Assembly: GCA_033819885.1 (NCBI GenBank)
Contig: JAQYUZ010000013.1
Coordinates: 124,001-188,000 of the forward strand
DNA: 64,000 bases
DNA from: Microbotryomycetes sp. JL201
Taxonomy: Eukaryota > Basidiomycota > Microbotryomycetes
Direction: 5' to 3'
The notes under the pieces are model-generated. The model did not search any database. It was not told the origin of the DNA and saw nothing but the letters and a program-made list of their open reading frames with translations. The position numbers and the translations under genes are program-made. Positions 1-11,625 of the stretch are shown one piece after another (positions within the stretch are counted from its first letter, which is position 1; every line of letters begins with the position of its first letter).

Positions 1-2263
1 CTTCCCTTGAAGGGTCTGTTGGCATCTTGATCAAACGGACGCATTCGTCCGAATGGCGCCGGACTGTTTGTTCCAGCCGCAGCTGCGAACGGTTTCGACA
101 TTGTCGGAGGACTCGAGCTTAGCTGAGACGACGCAAATGAGCCATTCGAGAACAGGCTGTTGCTGGTATTTGAGCTTTGTGATGACACGCTTGTCTGGTT
201 CGAATGGGCTTGAAAGAACGCAGGAATGCCCGGACCAAGCGGCGGGTAGTCGGATGACGGTGCCGTGTCGGCCCGTTTCCTGTTGGGTGACTGAAGAGGA
301 CGGTCGAGCGGAATCGTCGGAAGTGAAGGCGACGTCGGCACTGGGACTGGATTGGACGTGGGCGGCACTTCTCGCGAATCGTGGCTCATGAACGAAGACG
401 AGCCCCAGTCTTCGTCACCGAATGGTGCCGAAGTGCCAGCACTCGCTCCACCGAAATTCAGCTTGGTCGGTTGCTGCTGCTGTAGCCAGCTGAAAGGTTG
501 CGACCGGATCGTTGCCGGGGTCATCAAATCTTCGACAATGGCCAGATTGATTCCACTCGACGGGTTCGAATCGTAGAAATCATTGGCGTCGTCGAGCGAC
601 GGAATCGATATAGTCGGACGGACGGTGTCTACCGGTCCACTGGGCAGGTTAATCGTCATTTCTAGTTTGGGCGCCGAGTATGCATTCGAATCTTCGTCAA
701 AGAGTCTCATAAGCGGATGACTGCGGGGCAGGACTGGACGAGGCGTATGGTCAGTTGGACGGTAATGCTTTTCGAGTCTCTGACTCACTTTGCTTTGGCG
801 GTCGCTTGTTGTTGGCAGCTGCTTGCGCGTCGAGCGATCGTGGCGGCTCATCTCCCAGCGTTTCGACGGGTGCAAAAGGCTCGTCCTGCCCGTAATGCCG
901 TGAGCTGTGCCCTTTCAGGCTCGAAAACGCATTTGTGGGCTGACCTGTACGTCATCAAAGTCCCACGAGTCCTCCTCGATGTCGAACGTGTCTTCTCTCG
1001 CGAGACTCTCTACGCCTGCCAGACTTGCTCGCTGACCACCCCTCTGGACCCAATTGACGTATCGGTTGATGAGCTCTCTCATGATTGTCATTGGCACTTT
1101 TGAAGCCGCTTTAATCCACTTGTGACGAGCGAGTTCGTCTGCCGTTGGTCGCTGCGTGATGTCAAATTGTTTTGAGTGCCCGCTTGATCAACAAGTGGTG
1201 CATCGAGAGTCGAGCTCACCGAGGTAGGGTCAATCTGTAAGCATTGAGCCAAAAAGTCTCTCATCGGAGTCGACCATGAGCCGCCTTCGAGTCTCGCCGG
1301 TGTGCTCCGTGGGATTAAAGCGCAAGCCCTCAATGGTTCCATGCCAAAGTAAGGCGGATTGCCCGTCGCGATCTCGTAGCACGTAATTCCCAGACTCCAA
1401 ATGTCTGCTTTTGTGTCGTACAGCTTGCCGTCGGTGATGACTTCGGGTGCCATCCACAGAGGCGTGCCGATAAAGGTCGACCGTTTGTTGTTTGTTTGCA
1501 AGTGAGCGGCGACGCCAAAATCGCACAAAAGGATTTGACCCGCTTGAGTGAGCAAGACGTTTGCGGCTGTCGAAAGAGGAAAGGATTAGCATGAGCGTTC
1601 CAGACGGTGATCGGCGAGGTGGTACATGCCTTTGACGTCTCTGTGAATGATACCTTGCCTGTCCAGGAACGACAACGCGACGAGAACTTCTCTGATGATG
1701 ACGACAATGTACTTTTCCTCGATTGAGCCCGACTTCATCTGCAGGACTCGCACCTGATCAGCAGTCTGGTTGTCGGTTGCTTTGCCTTTGTTTGGCTGAC
1801 CAATGTTCTTATGCTGCCGCCACTGGCAAAGTCCATTGCAATCCAAAGCTCATGACCGGATAGGTAGCAGCCATGGTAGAGTGTGATGTTGTGTCTGGCC
1901 GCGTCTCTCATCTCGCTCAGCAAGGCGACTTCTTTTTGGATCTCGCTAATGTCATCGTCGGGCGTGTCGAGGTCGATGACCTAGAGATGAAAGTGTCCCG
2001 TCACAGAAGATGTCAACTTTGACGGTCGCGCTTCAGGGATGGCTGCGCGTACCTTGAGCGCAACGACGAGTCCGGTCGGCTTGTGCACGCCCTGCGAGCA
2101 GCCGTGTCGTCAGCGAGGGTGCTCTCTCGTCCGATTCAAGCTGCCGGCGTGCCCTGACCTTGTACACGCCGCCGTATGCGCCTTTGCCGACGAGTTCCTT
2201 GCGCTCAAACAGTTCGTCGACGGGCACGCCGCGCTGCTGGTGCGCCAGGATGACGCTCGACAT
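1..2263 (-). CDS. GCKIII/Ste20-like protein kinase (Kic1/Nak1/MST3 type), C-terminus off the left edge
   Basis: Serine/threonine kinase of the germinal-centre family, expected in the morphogenesis (RAM/SIN-like) network; that role is inferred from the family. The Met at 2263 is followed by the glycine loop GKGAYGGVYK. A short intron follows, then VALK (ATP lysine), HRDVKG, ANVLL, DFG and GTPLWMAPEV, so the catalytic core is complete in at least five exons. After the kinase domain comes an acidic stretch (EEDSWDFDDVQ). A long low-complexity Ser/Pro/Asn/Gln-rich tail then reads openly to base 1. Fungal Kic1/Nak1 kinases have such tails. The start lies 211 bp from the divergent gene at 2475, so the two probably share a promoter region. 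The family call is firm, but the exact subgroup (Kic1 versus Sid1) is not settled. The stop codon lies outside the window. Confidence 0.85.
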
Positions 2264-2474
2264 TGCGCGTTGTGCCTGATCACGGTCGGGGTGGTATTAT
2301 CGAGGCGGCGGTGCGCATAGGCCTGCGTGTGTGGCAAGAGCCGGAAAGTGGAGCGGCGCGGCGCGGCGCGCAGCACGGACAAGTCTGCATGCGCTCTTGC
2401 GTCCAGCCCTGCTTCTCGCTTGTCACCTTTGAGGCCGCTTTGGAACACACGCCCCCCCCTGCTGAGACTGCCAC

Positions 2475-5343
2475 ATGGACGGCAGCGCGTATCGCTCGGG
2501 AGCGGCAGCGCCGGTCCGAACGCGCGCAAGCTCGCAAACGACCGGGGATCGCACCACACAAGCCGACACATCCCAACCAACCCAGCAACACGCGACAGTA
2601 GAACATCCCGAGGCACGACTCTTGCCAATAGGAACGGCTGCCAACGAGCGCGAGTCGAACGTTCAATCGAGCGACGGCGAGCAAACGCCACGCCCGAGCA
2701 TCATCGTATTGTCCCCGCGACAATCCCCAACGCCCCAACCACATCCCCCTCAACGACCTCTCTCGCCGCATGCACCGGGAGGACCGAGACTGAATCCATT
2801 AAACCGTCCGACGACGCCACCCGATTCGGGCGAAGACGATCCTGCTGACGCGGTCGAGACAATGTTGAGAGCAGGCCTCGCAGCATCAGCTCGCAGACGT
2901 CAGACTCGACCGCGGACGAGACTCGAGCCGAGACCTGCGCGCGTCAACGACTCGACATCACTCGACCGCTCCGAAGCCTTTTCAACCGGTCGCACCACCT
3001 GGACAGAGTTTTTGTCTGGAATCTTCCGAGCAGGCGACGGCGGCGACGAGGAAGGCGATGACGATCAAGGGGCACACGAGCTGGAAGCTTTGTTTGGTCA
3101 GAGAGACGTAGCGTCCTCGTCGGACGACGACGACGACGACTATTGGAACATGGAGTTGTCGGCAACGGTAACAAGGCACAGCGGTGATCGTCCAAGACTC
3201 GAGTCCCGCCCCCCTGACAGCGACGAATCGGCATTATTCGACGAGCTCGGCTGGACAGGCTTGGCGCAGGAGGAGGGCGCACTGGATGACCCGCTGTGGC
3301 GCGTAGGCACGGGAGTATGGATGGTAAGCTGTCATCGCACCAAATACGTCAATCCTCTAGCCTTCTCACTAACCATGTCTGCCTTTGTGTCTGTCGCAGA
3401 ACGAACCTGTCGACGTCGAACGCCGAGATCGCGTTCCCCGAGGTGGCGCTCGCGTGCCGAGTGCCATCACGAACGGATCTCGGGAATCAGATCGCGCCGT
3501 CTCGGTTGGAGAACGAGCTATGCGTGTGTTGCTAGCCGATCCGCGTTCGCCACCGCCGAATCAACCTCGTCGTATTAATGTCAGGCAAGCTTTCGACTCT
3601 GCCACAAACTCTGGGCAGAGGTCGGCCAACAATGATTCCACCGTTTCGGATGCGTTTCTCGAGAGAGGGTATGTCACTCGTCCTCGACCTTTCCCAACTT
3701 TCCGTTCGGGTCGTACGTCTACAGATTCCCAACCGGTTCACAGCCCGAGAACAAGACGTCAAGCGACGACTCATGCTCTCATGGGAAGAACAATGCGCAT
3801 GAAAAGAGACTGCTTGCTGCTGTACTGTGGTGGATCGCCAACCAGATCCCTCGACGAGAATGGAAATGGAGGTCAAGATGATCTGCCACCTGGATTTCAT
3901 TGGCGAGCGGGAGAGGGATCAGGTCCGAAAACAGACTCGACGACGACGAAAGGGTGCGGCAAATTACTTTGCGCAAGAGGCTACGGATCAGATTCAATTT
4001 CTCCGATGAACGGTTTGAGCGTCATGACGCCGCACAATTGGCCAGAACGCACGACCCAAAAGTTTTGGGCGAGTGATGTGCCTGTGAGAGCCGAAGACGT
4101 TGCAGATGTTGGTCAAGAGCAGCAAGAAAGTCCTCTAGGCGTCGCACAGAGGCAGAAAGGGTTCTGCAGATGGTGCAGGAGTCGAGAGATTGGTTGTCGC
4201 GACTGGTCAGTTTGAATGCCTATGTTCTTTCAAGAGAGCGTATAGCTCTGACGCAAACTTTTGTCAGTGGAAACACGATCGGATACCGTGTATTAAAGTT
4301 CTGCGGCTCGTGCCAAAAGTCAAACCACGTCGAACTTGAGGGGATGCTGTGGAGGTTCTGGCAGCACGCCGTGACGAGTCGCCCGCGCCTCGTTGGTGTT
4401 CCACCAGCTTCTCACGTGGATGAAGCGGTGTCTGCCGTTGTGTCGTCCAAGGAAATCAAACCAAATCAAAGCGACAGGCGCGAAAGGATAGAGCCCAAGT
4501 TGCCGGTTCGTGGGGCAAAGATGCGATGGGGCCAGTTGCCACACCCTCAGGCAAGTTCTCTTTCCTTTTGTGTCTGACTGGATCGATATTATCGCGGACG
4601 AGCAGGGCCTGATTCAAGTCCCTTTGCAGATTGATTACGAACATGCCTTGGCCGGGGAACCTCGAGATTGGCTCGATGGGTCAAAAGATGAGGAAGACTG
4701 GTGGCTATCACACAGCGTCAATATCCATTGTCAAGAACGTTTGTCGAGGCGCGACGAGTCGACGGGCGACTTTGGCTCGGACAACACGGTCCTGCCTCGG
4801 AGTTTCGACGGCGATGCTCTCGGTTGGTACGGGGATTTGACCATGGACATGTCATTATCGGACACCTTGGGCTCTTACGACCGTCTGCCTGTTTCTGTCG
4901 AAGCGTCAAACGACTACCAAGGTTTGCGTACTCCAGAACGTCAGAACCCTGGGCTGGAAGATTCGCCTCTTGGTTCGAGCGGCGGCAGCAATTCGTTGCG
5001 CAGATCAGGAGCGATTCGTTTGCCTCCGAGGAGAATGTTGCGACGGTCAAACCGGAGAGACGAAGAGGAGCAACAGAACGCGGCAGGACGAGAACGAGGC
5101 GAGGACGGGTCGGGTCAAGACGGCAGACGAGTCAGGACGAGGTTGGACGAGGCGGGCTCATACAGCAGGAGAGATGATGTTGACGGCGCGTCTTCGGTAA
5201 TCCGTGACGTCGAAGTCGGATACGGTGCTCGCCACGTTGGCAGGACTGACCGTGTGGCTAGGATGCGAAGATTGTCTTCGATGCCGTTCATGACGGAATT
5301 GGATGTCGCAGACACGGCTGGTCAAGCTCGCGCCGGACGTTGA
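2475..5343 (+). CDS. Long acidic protein with a FAM72-like zinc-binding domain
   Basis: Model: 2475-3323, 3400-4205, 4268-4550, 4630-5343, giving 883 aa with consistent phases. The first 280 residues are disordered, rich in Pro/Ser/Arg, with acidic runs (SSSDDDDDDY). A cysteine-rich part follows: CGKLLCARG, then CRWCRSREIGC, then across a splice DCGNTIGYRVLKFCGSC and a WRFWQHAV motif. The spacing resembles FAM72 proteins (CxC, CGN-x-IGY, CxxC, a hydrophobic AV end). The match is from memory and only the second half is convincing. FAM72 proteins are about 150 aa, so the long flanks are odd. The C-terminal third is again low complexity, with basic clusters. The third intron (4551-4629) starts GCAAGT, a GC-AG intron that joins two phase-0 exons. 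Function unknown; DNA-repair links of human FAM72A should not be transferred. Confidence 0.6.
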
Positions 5344-5458
5344 TGGCTTGTTGGTTGACAATTTGAAAGCTGGCTGTTCCTGAACGCGTAGATCTCGTCG
5401 CGGCACCAGTAACCAAACTGTGCATGGTCTCGTACAAGTAGGAGTGGGATTACACTTG

Positions 5459-5965
5459 TCATGCCCTCGATACAACCTTGAATCCTCTCTCTTCGCCTCT
5501 GGCCCTCTCTGAGCCGACCCTGATGACGCTCAAATCTGTTCCGCTAGCCCTGATGCCGCTCCCTCTCCTACCTTGGCCTTCCCGCTCCCTCCACTGCCTC
5601 GTCAAGCTCTTGTGGTCGGCATTTGCAGCGTCAAACGGCTGTACGTGCACGAGTTCTTTGACTGCGAGCAACGCTCCGACGTTTTGAGACGTGTTGGGCA
5701 CGATAGTTGTCGAGAGTCGTTTGTGCAAGCCGAGAGTAGAGCAGGTCGCCTTTACTGATTTGGGCAAATGCAGTGGACTTCTTGTCAAGGTGACTATAAA
5801 GTGCGTCGTGCCGGCGGCCGACGTTGAAGCGACAGGCTCGGCGTCCTGTACCGGTGATGGTGCAGACGTCTGGCGTGTAGTAATTGTGCGTGCTTGTGCT
5901 GCTGCTGAACAGCATGCTGTAGGTCGTATGAACGAACGGACAGCGGCGGCGAGAGCGGCTTGCAT
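5459..5965 (-). CDS. MRPL33: Mitochondrial ribosomal protein uL30m (MRPL33 family)
   Basis: Single-exon gene of 168 aa. After an Ala/Arg-rich N-terminus (MQAALAAAVRSFIRP) that looks like a mitochondrial targeting sequence comes the uL30 core: HFIVTLTRSPLHLP, then LGLHKRLSTTIVPN, then VGALLAVKELVHVQ. This is the beta-alpha-beta pattern of L30 with the conserved 'T..R..I....P.....G.L..VK.LV.V'. A longer open frame runs upstream to 6217, but it crosses the first exon of the divergent eIF4B gene, so I chose the internal Met at 5965. It is a structural protein of the mitochondrial large subunit. The start is only 157 bp from the eIF4B start at 6123, so they probably share a promoter. The C-terminal tail (about 60 aa, Arg/Gly/Glu-rich) is longer than in bacterial L30, as is common in mitochondrial versions. 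Confidence 0.85.
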   Translation of the reverse strand: MQAALAAAVRSFIRPTACCSAAAQARTITTRQTSAPSPVQDAEPVASTSAAGTTHFIVTLTRSPLHLPKSVKATCSTLGLHKRLSTTIVPNTSQNVGALLAVKELVHVQPFDAANADHKSLTRQWREREGQGRRGSGIRASGTDLSVIRVGSERARGEERGFKVVSRA

Positions 5966-6122
5966 TGGCGCGAGTGTGGTCAAGAGTGACACTGTTGCTT
6001 GTTTCGATCTTTGTTGAGGAAGATGACAGTCTATTCGCGGGCTGAGCGAGGTTGGTGTGTATGTGTTTGTGTGGAGAATGCAACCAGAGAAAAGCGCGGG
6101 CGCGTCTTTTCGGTCATCCACC

Positions 6123-7972
6123 ATGGCACCAAAGGTAACGCGCACGCACACACCCGGTTCTCTGTGCGTTAGTTGCTGTACTGACTGTGCTCGCTTGCCC
6201 TCGTGCCTCCCTCGCATGCGCTCCCGTACAGAAAAAGGGACAAAAGCTCGCGCTGGGCGACTTTTTGGCAGACTCGTGTACGTCCATCACGTGCACGCCC
6301 AATGGCATGACCCGGGAAACCTCAAGGCTGATCATATCAACTCCTCTCCCCATCGCTGTTGCGCGTTCGTCTCGCCGTCGCGTCCATCCGCGTGCGCAGC
6401 CACTGGCGGAGGCTCATGGGCTGATGACATGGAAGATTTGCCCACCGGCCGTGAGTAACGAGAGCTGTTCGCTGGGTGCCGAGCGCGTCTGGCTAACTTG
6501 GCCTTCCTCTTCAGCCTCGGGCGACTCGTTGCCGTCTGGACCGGGCTTGGGCGGCTCTCACTTGTCGCGTAACGCACGCGAAGGGGGTCAGTCACCGTCC
6601 ACATGTTAGACATCTGGCTACGGTGTCGCTGACAAGCTGGATCTGCACCACCGGCCCGCAGGCTTTGGAGGTTTCGATAGGCCTGAGCGACCCGAAGTGC
6701 CGTTCCCAAAAGCGCCGCCGTACACAGCTTTTGTTGGCAACCTGACCTTCGAGATTGTTGATGACGACCTGCGCGACTTTTTCAACGGCCTCGAAGTCAC
6801 TTCCGTTCGTCTCGTATCTGGCCAGGACGGACGCCCGAAAGGTTTCGGTTACGTCGAGTTTGCAAAGGCAGACGACTTGCGACAAGCGCTCACTATGACG
6901 GGCATGGACCTCGGAGGACGCGTCACGCGCATCTCGGTTGCCGAGCCAGCTTCCCAACGTGAAGGCCGTGCAGACGCTGAATCGACCTGGACTCGCCAAG
7001 GTCCTCTCGCACCTCTGCCCGGTCGATCAGGAGGTTTCGGTGGCGGATTTGGCGGTGCTCGCTCTGGTGGCTTTGACCGTGCCGGCGAACCCGACGTTGA
7101 GCGCGAAGGCCCGATCCGTGGTGGCAAGTTCACGCCCTCGGGCCCGGCCGAGCCTCGTCGAACCGGCGGATTCGGTGGCGGCGCGGGAGGTTTTGAACGT
7201 CGCCCGTTTGAACCTGCCCCTGAAGTTGAGCGCGACGCGCCCATCCGTGGTGGCAAGTTTGCGCCAACAGCAGCCCCCGCAAGTCGTTTTGGTGGCGATC
7301 GCAAAGAACCTAGCCGAGCGGATGAGGAAAGGACCTGGACAAGGTCCGGTCCTTTGCCGCCTGCGCCTTCCCAACAACGCTCTTCAAGCTTTGGAAAATC
7401 TTGGGGTGACCGCACTCGTCAGTCTTTGCTTTTTGTCGAGTCCGCGATGCACTTTTTACTGCGGTTCCTGACAATTCGTGTTGTTAGCCCCTACCGAGCC
7501 GCCGACAAGGCAGCGACTGCAACTCTCTGGCCGCACCACTGGTTCGAACGAAGGTTCACCTTCAGCCTCGCCCGCTCCCCAACAATCTCGACCGAATCCG
7601 TTCGGTGCCGCCAAACCTGTTGACGTGGCCGAACGCGAACGTGAAATCGAATCCAAACTCGCAAAGGACAGACAAGCCGCCGCTGCCAAAGCCACTTCGC
7701 CTCCACCTTCCGCCGCTGCTGCTTCAAAGACGACTGCGGCGAATGAGAAAGCTCAAGCTTTGGAGGACAGAATCTCTAAAGCGAGATTTGGCAACACGTC
7801 ACCTGCCGCCGCAACCACCGCCGCTCCTGCCGCAGCAAGTAACGCGGCAGACGATGACGAATGGACTACAGTATCGAAAGGAACAAACGCAAATGCAACG
7901 ACAGCCTCAAACGATGAAAAGTCGAAATCGATCGTAACTGACAAGTTTGGAGCGCTCAAACTGGACGAGTGA
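6123..7972 (+). CDS. TIF3: Translation initiation factor eIF4B (Tif3-like)
   Basis: RNA-binding factor that stimulates eIF4A helicase during mRNA scanning. Exons: 6123-6134, 6232-6277, 6400-6450, 6515-6586, 6662-7417, 7488-7972, giving 473 aa; every junction keeps frame and uses GT-AG. The spliced N-terminus MAPKKKGQKLALGDFLAD followed by GGSWADDMEDLP is the eIF4B signature. One RRM follows (YTAFVGNLTF as RNP2, KGFGYVEF as RNP1). Then come repeats with a WTRxGPL motif (residues STWTRQGPL and RTWTRSGPL) and two IRGGKF motifs, equivalent to the 7-repeats of yeast Tif3. An Ala-rich charged C-terminus ends with DDDEWTTV and FGALKLDE. The first coding exon is only 12 nt. It is divergently transcribed from uL30m. 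Confidence 0.93.
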
Positions 7973-8264
7973 GAGAAAAAGAGACCAAAACTCGTTCACG
8001 TCTCGAACAAGTCGGTTCGTCATGTTGTTTCTCTGTTTGTTATCCCTTTCTTCAAAAGCTTTAGAGGATTATCCGACCTCGTTTGTGTCTTGGATGTAAA
8101 ACCACTTTAAAAAACTTTGTCAGAGCTAAACGATCGAAACAAGCAGAGAGTACACTGTTGGACAAGTATATCGAGGTACAGCACAACAAGCTTTTACAAA
8201 CTAGGCCCCCAAAAATGCAAGCACATCTCAACAAACTGAATTTTTCTCGTGCACATGAACGAGA
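7973..8264. other. Convergent intergenic spacer between eIF4B and POT1
   Basis: About 290 bp holding the 3' ends of two convergent genes. It is AT-richer than the flanking genes and contains A/T-rich stretches compatible with two poly(A) regions. One open frame starts at 8083, but its first codons fall in this AT-rich part and it runs over the POT1 last exon in antisense, so I do not call it. Nothing else is seen. Confidence 0.5.
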
Positions 8265-11200
8265 TCAAAGCGGACTTTCGACCGTCATCTTTGACTCTGC
8301 CCAAAACCAATCGACAGCGTCTCGTCCAGTCGATCCTTCAGCAGGTTCGATCGATACTTGAAAGTCAAAGTCTGGACCGTGAGCGACTCGAGTGATGGGT
8401 TTGTGATGACGTTTCAGTTGTTCAAGGTGACCGAGCAATGGACGCCATCGACCAGCAAACTCGCGGAACGCGGCCGTGTCTTCGTTACGAACGCGGTCCG
8501 AGGCAGACAATTCCAAGCCGGCGAGGGATTTTTTCTGTGTGAAATGCAAAGCAATGGTGTGAGGCGCCATGACTGAATCTGCGTCAGCTTGAACTTACCG
8601 GATCGCACAAGGACAATCGTATAGGCACTGGTTGACTGATCGAGTCGTCTTGAATGTACAAAATGGCGTGCACGTACACTTCGACCTCGGCTCGCGAGTG
8701 AGCGAGACATCCAATCAAGCCAGGTTCGAGTCTGTGGACGATCGGCAAGTGAGTGCGAAGACGCATACCTTCGCAAAAAGGCTGTAGCCCTACAATTCAC
8801 TGCACTCTGAGCAGAAGGCGACGATCCAGTCCCGCAAGTCTGGCGGCGAGTAGTCGACGACTCTGCCGCGCACAGTGTGATTACCGACAGCTTCGGCCGT
8901 CGGTGCTTTCAAGAGAGAACCAATGGACTTGACTGGCAAGCTGATGCCGTCGACAATTCTGACGTGCGACGAATTGGGGACCTTGCCGCTTGCAGACGCG
9001 ACAGGCATCAATGTCGCAGACGGCAGAGCGAGTGACACGGGTGGCTCGTGTGCTGATGTCGAAGAACGTGGTTCCGGCAACGTTGAGGTCTGTCCTTGCA
9101 AGGTCTTTAACCGCCTGTGGCTCGCTCTCGTCAGCTTCGTGCATCGTGTTGCTAAGGATTACCAGCTCCTTACGCTCGAATCGCTTGTATGTGCTCGTCG
9201 CAGTCGGGAGGGAAGATTCGGCGTACGTCAACGGTGTGGGAGCGCATTTTGTCTTCGTGCAAGCGCGCTTCCAGGAAGTTGTTGGTATTGTAGCGCCCAA
9301 CAATATTTCGAAAGAACACGGGTTCGTTTAATGGGCATCCAGCGAGCACGTCAATGTTGCGCTTGCCAAACACTGAGATTTGCAAGACGCGCTGATCTTT
9401 CAGTTCGGGTGGAGGAAAGTCGGAATCACAGTCGTAGCTGTACAGCTCGTCATTCTTGGAATAGTCCGTCACGAACACCGACAGCGGGCCTTCGAAATAG
9501 CAGTCTGAGCGCGCCCATTCTGTTTGCGGCGGGAAGAAGCGGAGCGGCTGTCGGAAATCGCTTTCAGCGTCTTACAGACATGGAATGTTCAAGGAGCAAG
9601 GCGCTACTTACAATGGCGACAAGGTCGATGAATTGCATATCATGAAGCGCTTCCACGGGCACAGTTCGTCTGGCGCTGACCTTTGAGGCTCGAGTAAACA
9701 ATCCACTGCGCTCTGCAGCACCGGCCGGAGCGTCCCTCGATGAGACTGGAGCGAATGTACCGTTCGGGGTATCGCGAGACTTGGTCCACTTGAAGATTTT
9801 CCTGGCCAAATCAATCTCCTTTGCAGTTACGTCGGCGAACTTGTTGTATGGCGTTGGCAGAGGCAGTTGTGGCAGGATGTTCTTTGCAGAGGAGAACATC
9901 TCGGGAGTGATCACCGTGCACCTCCACTTCGTTGAATAACCCGAAAAACAGCGCTTTCCTTTGTTGTACTGCGATTGTAGCAAATGGAATAGATGTGTCA
10001 GCGTCGCATGGATAGCCAAGTCTAGCGGAGAAGCACACATTGACGTTTTGTAGCACGAGCACGTCTTGTTCTGTGTATTGTGGCATGTCTCCGGCGTTTT
10101 TGAAGAACAGTCTACAGTCTTGGCACGTCTCCTGTTTCAAAACCCGACTTTCTTCGTCAAAACAAGTCACGTCAAACAGACGCAAGGACAAGAAAAAGTC
10201 TGATGTTAGGTTCGTCGAGTCAGCGCAGCCGGTCGATCAGATCCTCACAGGGACCTTACCATTGCCGAATTTTCCACCTCCTGGCTCATGCTCGCCGGCA
10301 GCCCGGCATATGATATTGTGTGTCGAATTTGTGGCTCCAAGGTCGATGAGTGCGAGCGGCTCATAGAGAACGCGGTCCTTGCGCATTGCAGCATAAGCAG
10401 ACCGCCGCACCTAGCGTACGGACCTGTCAGTCTGGCGAGCTCTTAGGAGGACTGAGCGCCTCACGTCATCCATGACAAACTCGTGGTGTGCGGGCCATTT
10501 ATTTTTGTTGCCGTTAGCAGCAGCAGCAGCAGCAGCAGCCTTAGGCCGATTCTTGTTGCCGCGTTTTGTCGTCTGGTGCAGAGACTTGGTCTGCCGTTCC
10601 ACTCCATTCGAAGCGTGGGAAGGGGAGAGGATTCCCGCGACTTTCTCCATCTGTTCAGATGATTCCGTTGAACTGGCGTGCACTTCGTTCAAAGAGCTCG
10701 ATGAGACAAGGTTCTGTTCTGGATCCGAACGCTGCTTTTTCTTAGAGCGTTCGGTAGGCTGCGGTGTCTCCTCGCGCGAAGCTTCTCCGGTGGATGTCGC
10801 GCTGGCCAGCTGGCGCTTGCCTGAGGTTAATTGCGATTCTACGATTCATCAAATGATCAAGAATCAGCGCGGCGCTTCTACGGACGGGACTTTGCGGCTG
10901 ACCTCCAAGCTCAAAGGGTTCGTCATCCTCTTCGTCTCCGTCTCGTGATAGCAAGACACCTTTGAACACAGACTGGAACCCGAGGCCGTATGTTGGGAGC
11001 GTTTTCGAGTCTTTCGGTTGGCGCTCCGGAAACAGGGCTAGACCTACAAGGAAGACTCTGATCCTTCGTCCAATCTTGCTATGCAACAGATGGTGAGCGT
11101 CCGACGCGAGCGGGCCTTTGACCAGGACAGTCGTCGGACGGCGGCCAACATCCTTGAGAGCTCGCAAACCCAAGCGCAGCACCGAATCCGACTCTTTGAA

Positions 11201-11308
11201 GTTGATTGACTCGATCGTGCCGCGCACGTAGCAGCGTGGACCGTACTGCGATGCCGGCGGGTCGAGACCAAACAAAGGTAGCTCGTCGGGGTCGAAAGCT
11301 TGAGACAT
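8265..11308 (-). CDS. POT1: POT1-like telomere end-binding protein
   Basis: Single-stranded telomere-binding shelterin subunit. Placed exons on the minus strand: 10903-11308, 10465-10820, 10260-10410, 9970-10199, then from 9926 down through several more to the stop at 8265. The first telomere-binding OB fold spans the junction GGKFGND/FFLSLRLFDVTC and continues through YTEQDVLVLQNVNV. Later come FVTDYSKNDEL, VLQISVFGKRNI, HTVRGRVVDYSPPDL, and a Cys pair (CSECSE) typical of the POT1 C-terminal part. The first 135 residues form an additional beta-rich domain (CYVRGTIESINF, VGLALFP) that is not in the human N-terminus. A linker with nine alanines comes from a GCA repeat near 10517-10540. The intron at 9927-9969 is only 43 nt. 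Identity rests on motif order, not on a search. Confidence 0.8.
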
Positions 11309-11625
11309 GGCGAGTTTGACGACTCGATGATTGGTACAGACGTGTCAAACAGGTGCAAATTGGTGTTGTGAAGGTGGTGGGACGTATCGCGAGCCCCGAA
11401 GAAGCAAAAGATCGAATGGGAGCGGCTGCGACGCGGGGGAAACTCACGCGACTGGTTTTGGGAAACTGCTGTTACAACATTCCAGGCGATGCAAGTGATC
11501 TATTCTCTATCCAATGAACGCTCTCTGACATTGACGAACCCATCACCAACCCACTTTAGCCTCCTGTCACTCGAGGATGCCCAGCCTCGTTCGAAGACCT
11601 GCCAGCGGAGTCAGTCAGCTGCTCG

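Noticed and set aside
555-575. tRNA B-box-like GGTTCGAATC
   Set aside because: It lies in the coding frame of the kinase tail (SNPSS), with no A box or cloverleaf around it.
8083-8361. 92-codon plus-strand frame downstream of eIF4B
   Set aside because: It runs antisense across the POT1 last exon; its composition follows the AT-rich spacer.
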